Both the position numbers and the translations under genes were made by a program. Of a stretch of DNA of 64,000 bases, positions 61,001 to 64,000 are shown piece by piece (the first letter of the stretch is position 1; each line of letters starts with the position of its first letter). The stretch comes from Homarus americanus. Lineage: Eukaryota > Arthropoda > Malacostraca > Decapoda > Nephropidae. The stretch is from NCBI RefSeq assembly GCF_018991925.1, contig NW_024735145.1, positions 590,001-654,000 on the forward strand. Reading direction: 5' to 3'. A model generated the notes under the pieces. It had not been told where the DNA came from. It ran no database searches and saw only the letters and a list, made by a program, of their open reading frames with translations.

Positions 61001-64000
61001 CGCGTACGGGATCCAAGCTCGGCATCTCACCGCTCATGCTCGCTGCCATGAACGGACATGTGGCAGCCGTAAAGTTACTTCTTGACATGGGCTCGGACAT
61101 CAATGCTCAAATTGAGACCAACAGGAACACTGCTCTTACCTTAGCCTGCTTCCAGGGTCGGCATGAAGTTGTCTCGCTTCTCCTTGACCGCAAAGCAAAT
61201 GTTGAACACCGTGCCAAGGTATAGTAGAATACGCTAACTGTGATAATGTTAAACTAAGTAAAGACACATAGAAGCTTGCATCATTAAGAGATAAGAGACT
61301 AATTAATGCTTCAAGTAATATAGAAGGCTTTTGAACTGTGAATGATGATATTTACTGATTCTTATTATCGGTGAAGATCCTCAAGTCCTCGCTGTCAGAT
61401 GCACCATTATTTAGGAAGGCTTTTTAAATATTTGAACACAAATTAAAAAAAATAATCTGTATCAATGTGAAAATTAGTTTTTCATTTAATATTTTGTGAA
61501 TGCATGGGTCTATGGTAATGAGGGACCCAGGACCCTATTAGTCAACTGTTATTATTATTATTATTGTGTATGATATGGTCTAGAAAACAAAGTGATTCAG
61601 TATAAAGGATATACAGTATACCAACATGCTCAACTTTTGTACTTAGACTGGATTGACACCTCTGATGGAAGCTGCGAGTGGTGGATACGTAGAAGTGGGG
61701 CGAGTATTACTAGACAAGGGGGCAGATGTCAACGCTCCTCCAGTACCATCTTCTCGAGACACTGCACTAACCATTGCAGCGGACAAGGGTCACTATAAGT
61801 TTGTGGAACTTTTAATCCAAAGGTAAGCACTGGAGTTACTGTAATTGAGTAGTGAAATTGTGCACTTCTGGTCAACACAGTGATGTGTATAGATGAGTCG
61901 GTATGTTTAAAAGTTCAAGACTACAGTACAGTATTTCATAGTATTATACATGATCAAGTGTCTTGCTGTAAAAACCTTTGGTCAAAGCTGAGGGTCATTA
62001 TTTTCAGGAGCTTAGCCAGATAGTTTATGACCTGGTGCCATGATGTGAATATTTCTGATCAGACTAATGATTTGTAGCCAGGCCATTTTTACTTTATTAA
62101 TATATTACATGTTTTAGTATGTTGATCAGGCATCATGATGATCAACAATGGTAGCCTTTACATACATAAAACAATACCCTTTATGTTTGTTGTTACAGAG
62201 GTGCTCAAGTAGAAGTAAAGAACAAGAAAGGCAACTCCCCTTTATGGTTGGCTGCTAACGGTGGTCACCTGGAAGTTGTACAGCTACTCTATAGTGCCAA
62301 CGCCGATATTGACTCGGAGGACAACAGGAGAGTTTCCTGCCTCATGGCGGCATTCAAGCGGGGTCACTATAAAGTGGTGAAATACATGGTACGAAATGTG
62401 TCCCAGTTCCCCTCTGACCAGGAGCTGCAGAGGTATATTGCCACCCTAGGAGACAAGGAGCTGGTGACCAAGTGTACCAACTGTTTAGAAGTTATTCGAG
62501 CAGCCAAGGACAAGCAGGCTCTGGAAGCCAACAAGAATGCGTCCATTCTGCTGGAGGAACTGGAGCAGGAACGTTCTCGGGAGGAGTCAAAAAAGGCTGC
62601 GGCGTCACGGCGTAGACTCAAGAAGAAAGCCAAAAAGCAAGAGAAGAAAGAAGAGAAACGGCGCTTAGAAGTTGTGAAGAGAAATGACGATGGCAGCGAT
62701 AATTACGAAGATGATGAAGACGAGAATGGCAGCAATGAAGACCAAGAACGTCGTGAAGAACAAACTAAAAGGGAGAAAAATGAAGCCAATGCTCTCCAGA
62801 GAGTTGTTGAGCAGATAGCCCCTGAGGAGAAGGATGGAGATAGTGGCATAGATTCAAACAGCCAAACGAGCGCAACGTCGGAAACCAAAGTAACGGATGA
62901 AAAAGACAAACAGGGAAAGAGAACAAAGAAGAAGAGGAAGGAATCATCAACAAAAGACTCGACCATCGCCAATCAGAAACAAAATGGAACTCCTTCCCCG
63001 ATCCCTAATAGTGAAGGCAATGAGCTTAAGAAGTCATCGTCTAACAGCAACAGTTGCCAGCCACAGTCTAGTGCCTCAAATTCCTCAAACTCCAAGAGTA
63101 AGAAGAAGAAGGAGGAGGAAAATAAAGCGAGTGGGATCATGAATGAGCTCGACATCTTCCGTCTAGATAATATCAAACCCTCAAACAACAAGAAGGCGTC
63201 CCACGATTCCTCACGTGTAAATGCCTTGGACACGTTTGGCGAGGTCGACCATTACGTAACTCCCATCCCCGGCCTCGTCGGTAGTGCGTCAACCACCCTG
63301 AGTGCACCGTCCCTTAGTCCTAATGCCAAGTCCACTCCGGGTCTAGGAACGAGCCCAAAGAAAGGGACTCGGAGAGAAGAGGGATGGAAAGAAGTGAGTC
63401 GAAAGGCAAAGAAAGTCTCGGTGCCCAACAGTGCAATAAGCAGGGTAATTGGTCGAGGCGGCTGCAATATCAATACCATTCGGGAAGTTTCGGGAGCCCA
63501 CATTGAGGTAGAGAAGCAAGGTAAAAGTCAAGGGGATAGAATGATCAGCATCAAAGGCTCTACAGAAGCCACACGTCAGGCCCAAAATCTCATATCTGCT
63601 TTGGTGAAAGATCCTGATAAGGACCTTTCAGAATTACTCCCCAAGTCTGTGGCCAAAGTTCTGCCTAAACCTTCCAAATTGAATGCAGACATGTCAATTT
63701 TGCAGTCCAATATTAAATCTTTAAGACCAGCCAGCACCATTGGAATCAGCATGGCCACCGTAACATCCTCCACCATCAGCATCACCATGGCCAAGTCTAG
63801 CACCACCACAACTACGGCATGGTCGAGCGCCGTCTCATCGCCAAAGCGAACGCCAGTTCAAACCAGGCCGGTGTCCACAGTTGGACCGCTCACCTTCTCT
63901 GCCCCCAAGAGTCCCGCCGTTCGTCAGCTGTTCCCCGGAGAAAAGAAATCTGTGCCTACCACCTCAGCTGCTAATAAAACCATGAACAACACTCACTCAG
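35445..64000 (+). CDS. mask: mask / ANKHD1-ANKRD17 orthologue, 18 exons, 3' partial
   Basis: This spliced gene encodes at least 2495 residues. Exons: 35445-35636, 47682-47883, 50875-51248, 52753-52953, 53375-53473, 54064-54288, 54611-54800, 55029-55203, 55591-55717, 56083-56298, 56686-56971, 57143-57336, 57499-59745, 59989-60247, 60444-60607, 60862-61218, 61647-61822 and 62199 to the edge. All introns are GT-AG and phases agree. The protein has 15 ankyrin repeats (about residues 208-697), a coiled coil (867-913), Gln- and Pro-rich linker parts (1117-1215), 10 more ankyrin repeats (1637-1970), a charged coiled-coil stretch and a KH domain with GRGG at 2313-2316. The 15+10+KH layout is diagnostic of Drosophila mask and human ANKHD1/ANKRD17. 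The family is a large, mainly cytoplasmic scaffold and RNA-binding protein, a cofactor of Yorkie/YAP and a modulator of receptor tyrosine kinase and JAK/STAT signalling. The C-terminus lies beyond the window. Confidence 0.97.
38884..39156. mobile_element. MITE with inverted ends ACTCCTCGACTTACGAC
   Basis: The left end reads GCCACTCCTCGACTTACGAC and the right end GTCGTAAGTCGAGGAGTAGC, an inverted repeat of about 18-20 bp with one or two differences. The element is about 270 bp and has no open frame. A GGGGTTAGGGACC follows the left end, a wording I associate with non-autonomous pogo/Tigger-like (Tc1/mariner) elements. A TA flanks the right end (GTATAG); the left flank is an A-run, so the target duplication is unclear. 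Confidence 0.75.
39425..39484. repeat. 22-bp inverted repeat hairpin
   Basis: Arms 39425-39446 and 39463-39484 (GCTGTAATTTGAAAACAAGC and its complement) pair with two mismatches around a 16-base loop. The size is that of a short pre-miRNA-like hairpin, but the loop and stem length fit a simple palindrome as well. Confidence 0.7.
41598..41670. repeat. GT/GC alternating run with GA tail
   Basis: Alternating purine-pyrimidine GTGTGCGCGTGCGTGTG sequence, prone to Z-DNA, then GAGAGAGA. Confidence 0.8.
47091..47220. repeat. 50-bp imperfect inverted repeat (fold-back element)
   Basis: Left arm 47091-47141 (starting CTCTCCTCCTGAACCACGAA) and right arm 47171-47220 (ending TTCATGGTTCAGGAGGAGAG) pair along their full length with about eight mismatches or bulges, around a 29-base loop. 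It lies 460 bp before mask exon 2. It could be a fold-back MITE or a hairpin RNA source; no protein is coded. Confidence 0.75.
47682..47883 (+). CDS. mask: mask exon 2
   Basis: Residues 65-131 plus the first base of codon 132. It encodes an acidic EGEEEEV stretch and ends in SRLVALLEAA, the conserved segment that precedes the first ankyrin block in the family. The acceptor is CTTCTCAG and the donor CAG-GTCAGT, phase 1. Confidence 0.93.
47884..50874 (+). other. mask intron 2 (3.0 kb)
   Basis: Phase 1. A diverged copy of the AGTTCTAATAGG-type family with CCTAACC words occurs at 48605-48700 and again at 50360-50470. I searched it for a microexon that would supply the short GIGKLS-type segment known at this point in fly and human proteins and saw none. 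Confidence 0.8.
50875..51248 (+). CDS. mask: mask exon 3, poly-Ala/poly-Ser and first ankyrin repeats
   Basis: Residues 132-256. It opens with DPEVLRRLTSSVSCALDEAA, almost identical across animals. Then come 16 alanines (50973-51020) and 17 serines (51033-51083), both coded by mixed synonymous codons, where vertebrate proteins as I recall have a short non-repetitive linker. Ankyrin repeat 1 (RTLVEACTDGD) and the first helix of repeat 2 follow. It ends CAA-GTGAGT, phase 0. Confidence 0.95.
50973..51083. repeat. Coding (GCN)16 and (AGY)17 trinucleotide runs
   Basis: Two imperfect trinucleotide repeats inside mask exon 3, separated by codons for TVGG. Interruptions GCA/GCG and AGC/AGT are frequent. 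Antisense Leu/Ala frames over the same bases are shadows. Confidence 0.95.
51249..52752 (+). other. mask intron 3 (1.5 kb)
   Basis: Phase 0. No repeat longer than a few units is seen; TACTGTAC-type words occur at about 51303, 52027 and 52428. Confidence 0.85.
52753..52953 (+). CDS. mask: mask exon 4, ankyrin repeats 2-4
   Basis: Residues 257-323, phases 0/0. Starts VLLAMRANVEDRGIKGD (end of repeat 2), all of repeat 3 and the first half of repeat 4, ending DVVK. The acceptor is TTGTCTTACAG and the donor AAG-GTAAGA. Confidence 0.97.
53375..53473 (+). CDS. mask: mask exon 5, one 33-codon ankyrin unit
   Basis: Residues 324-356, exactly 33 codons in phase 0/0: VLLHHGANVEDHNENGHTPL and on to HVEVAK. 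It spans the second half of repeat 4 and the first half of repeat 5, so it is one ankyrin module in shifted register. The intron before it (421 bp) and after it (590 bp) hold no gene; the latter carries another copy of the AGTNCTAATAG family at 53790-53935. Confidence 0.96.
54064..54288 (+). CDS. mask: mask exon 6, ankyrin repeats 5-7
   Basis: Residues 357-431, phases 0/0. Contains ILLDKGAGINTHSNEFKES, LACYKGHLEMVKFLLDAGAD and MEASMDGHVEVARLLLDSGA, nearly identical to vertebrate ANKHD1 as I know it. The following intron (54289-54610) has nothing notable. Confidence 0.97.
54611..54800 (+). CDS. mask: mask exon 7, ankyrin repeats 7-9
   Basis: Residues 432-494 plus one base. Begins VNMPADSFESPLTLAACGGH and ends MVTLLLAHG. 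The donor is ATG-GTAAGT, phase 1. Reading on into the intron gives about 50 further codons to a stop at 54959, but no support exists for that form. Confidence 0.97.
55029..55203 (+). CDS. mask: mask exon 8, ankyrin repeats 9-11
   Basis: Residues 495-552 plus two bases of codon 553. Encodes ADINAQTEETQETALTLACC, then IKAGADLELGASTPLMEAAQ. It enters in phase 1 and leaves in phase 2 before GTAAGT. It lacks its own in-frame start, so simple open-frame lists miss it. Confidence 0.96.
55591..55717 (+). CDS. mask: mask exon 9, ankyrin repeats 11-12
   Basis: Last base of codon 553, then residues 554-595. Encodes YLIDASANVNAQTSTGDTAL and DVADLLLQAGANL. The acceptor is ACTATTTCCAG and the donor CTG-GTAAGT, phase 0. 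The flanking introns of 387 and 365 bp are unremarkable. Confidence 0.97.
56083..56298 (+). CDS. mask: mask exon 10, ankyrin repeats 12-14
   Basis: Residues 596-667, phases 0/0. Encodes EHESEGGRTPLMKACRAGHL and CAGGHVPVVELLLVHGADPH. The acceptor is TTAATTTCAG and the donor AAG-GTAAGA. The 387-bp intron that follows shows nothing notable. Confidence 0.97.
56686..56971 (+). CDS. mask: mask exon 11, ankyrin repeat 15 and linker
   Basis: Residues 668-762 plus one base. Repeat 15 (DNSTMLMEASRGGHTKVVQL) closes the first ankyrin block at about residue 697; a Pro/Gly/Ser-rich linker follows. The acceptor CCCCCTCCCCCAG is strongly pyrimidine. The donor is duplicated: GATATTG-GTAAGTG at 56971 and GATATTG-GCAAGTG 27 bases later. 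Confidence 0.96.
57143..57336 (+). CDS. mask: mask exon 12, Thr-rich linker
   Basis: Residues 763-827. Thr/Ser/Pro-rich, with a basic VTKVNRSKTNRKP motif. It enters in phase 1 after AAACAG and leaves in phase 0 before GTGAGT. Confidence 0.92.
57499..59745 (+). CDS. mask: mask exon 13, 749-codon linker exon
   Basis: Residues 828-1576, phases 0/0. A conserved coiled coil CDRLDQYVDNLVRKAEQPHQ to VERELQGK occupies about 867-913. The rest is low complexity: Ser/Thr/Asn-rich to about 1000, Gln-rich 1117-1150, poly-Pro 1181-1215, Gly/Ala/Gln-rich to the end. The donor is CAG-GTAACG. Unspliced reading adds VTLAY and a TAA at 59761-59763. Confidence 0.96.
59832..59837 (+). promoter_or_regulatory. AATAAA signal inside mask intron 13
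   Basis: A canonical polyadenylation hexamer 69 bases after the readthrough stop of exon 13. Together with that stop it could end a short isoform lacking the second ankyrin block and the KH domain. Use is inference. Confidence 0.3.
59989..60247 (+). CDS. mask: mask exon 14, linker end and ankyrin repeat 16
   Basis: Residues 1577-1662 plus one base. A Gly/Val/Ser-rich start leads to VDVDIETDSNHDTALTLACA, the conserved entry of the second ankyrin block. The donor is TTG-GTAAGA, phase 1. Confidence 0.96.
60444..60607 (+). CDS. mask: mask exon 15, ankyrin repeats 16-18
   Basis: Residues 1663-1717. Encodes EHRDKKGFTPLILAATAGHA and EAQSERTKDTPLSLACSGGR, ending YE before GTCAGT. It has no in-frame ATG, so it is easily missed. 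The acceptor is CTGATTTTACAG. Confidence 0.96.
60862..61218 (+). CDS. mask: mask exon 16, ankyrin repeats 18-21
   Basis: Residues 1718-1836, phases 0/0. Encodes VVEILLQRGANKEHRNVSDY through LLDRKANVEHRAK. The polypyrimidine tract of its acceptor is a (CT)n microsatellite (about 60833-60855) followed by GTACAG. The donor AAG-GTATAG is weaker than the others. Confidence 0.97.
61647..61822 (+). CDS. mask: mask exon 17, ankyrin repeats 22-23
   Basis: Residues 1837-1894 plus two bases. Encodes TGLTPLMEAASGGYVEVGRV and DTALTIAADKGHYKFVELLI. The acceptor is weak (TTTTGTACTTAG). The donor is AAAG-GTAAGC, phase 2. The flanking introns of 428 and 376 bp have nothing notable. Confidence 0.96.
62199..64000 (+). 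CDS. mask: mask exon 18, last ankyrin repeats, coiled coil and KH domain (runs off window)
   Basis: Residues 1895-2495 with no stop to the edge. Repeats 23-25 end near residue 1970 (PLWLAANGGHLEVVQLLYSA, AAFKRGHYKVVKYMV). A KDKQALEANKNASILLEELE coiled coil and a Lys/Glu-rich stretch follow. The KH domain starts after REEGWKEVSRKAKKVSVP; its GRGG nucleic-acid loop is at 63451-63462 and the domain ends near LISALVKDPDKDLSELLPK. A Ser/Thr-rich tail continues beyond the window. The intact GXXG suggests RNA binding is retained. Confidence 0.97.

Overview
The window is eukaryotic nuclear DNA and divides into two landscapes. Positions 1 to about 33 kb are gene-poor and extremely rich in simple repeats: (CT)n, (AC)n, (GT)n, (TAG)n and (GTAT)n runs up to about 125 bp, homopurine tracts of several hundred bases, many minisatellites with 19-69 bp units, and scattered AACCT/TTAGG blocks resembling the arthropod telomere repeat. 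This texture, a LINE relic, a tRNA-derived SINE-like piece and an invertebrate-type mask gene suggest an arthropod, most likely a decapod crustacean. The species cannot be named from sequence alone.

From about 35.3 kb to the right edge the + strand carries one large, well-conserved gene: the orthologue of Drosophila mask and vertebrate ANKHD1/ANKRD17 (multiple ankyrin repeats, single KH domain). I resolve 18 coding exons (35445 to beyond 64000, 3' end outside the window), all joined by GT-AG introns with consistent phase, giving at least 2495 codons. In order they encode an acidic N-terminus, a conserved block preceded by poly-Ala and poly-Ser runs, 15 ankyrin repeats, a long low-complexity linker with a coiled coil and Gln- and Pro-rich parts (mostly one 749-codon exon), 10 more ankyrin repeats, a charged coiled-coil stretch, and a KH domain with an intact GRGG loop. 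Family knowledge describes a cytoplasmic scaffold that binds RNA and protein and acts with Yorkie/YAP, receptor tyrosine kinase and JAK/STAT signalling.

The 12 kb first intron holds a roughly 270-bp MITE with inverted ends, two strong inverted-repeat hairpins and many copies of a short TACTGTAC motif. Upstream of the start codon is a leader with several short upstream ORFs, one of them a bare start-stop ATGTAA. Further left are two exon-like segments with good splice signals (24064-24194 and 26845-26889) and a promoter-like CRE/NF1 cluster near 23.87 kb. These may be untranslated leader exons of the mask gene or belong to an unseen gene; this is inference.

I see no bacterial operon, CRISPR array, rRNA gene or intact tRNA gene. 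Nearly all the other long open frames in the left half are microsatellite or homopurine translations. The less ordinary observations are a dispersed degenerate AGTTCTAATAGGNCC-type repeat present both in the repeat desert and inside mask introns, clusters of AGGTCA nuclear-receptor half-sites, a strand bias of long (CT)n tracts, a possible intronic polyadenylation form of mask, and duplicated tandem splice donors after exon 11.
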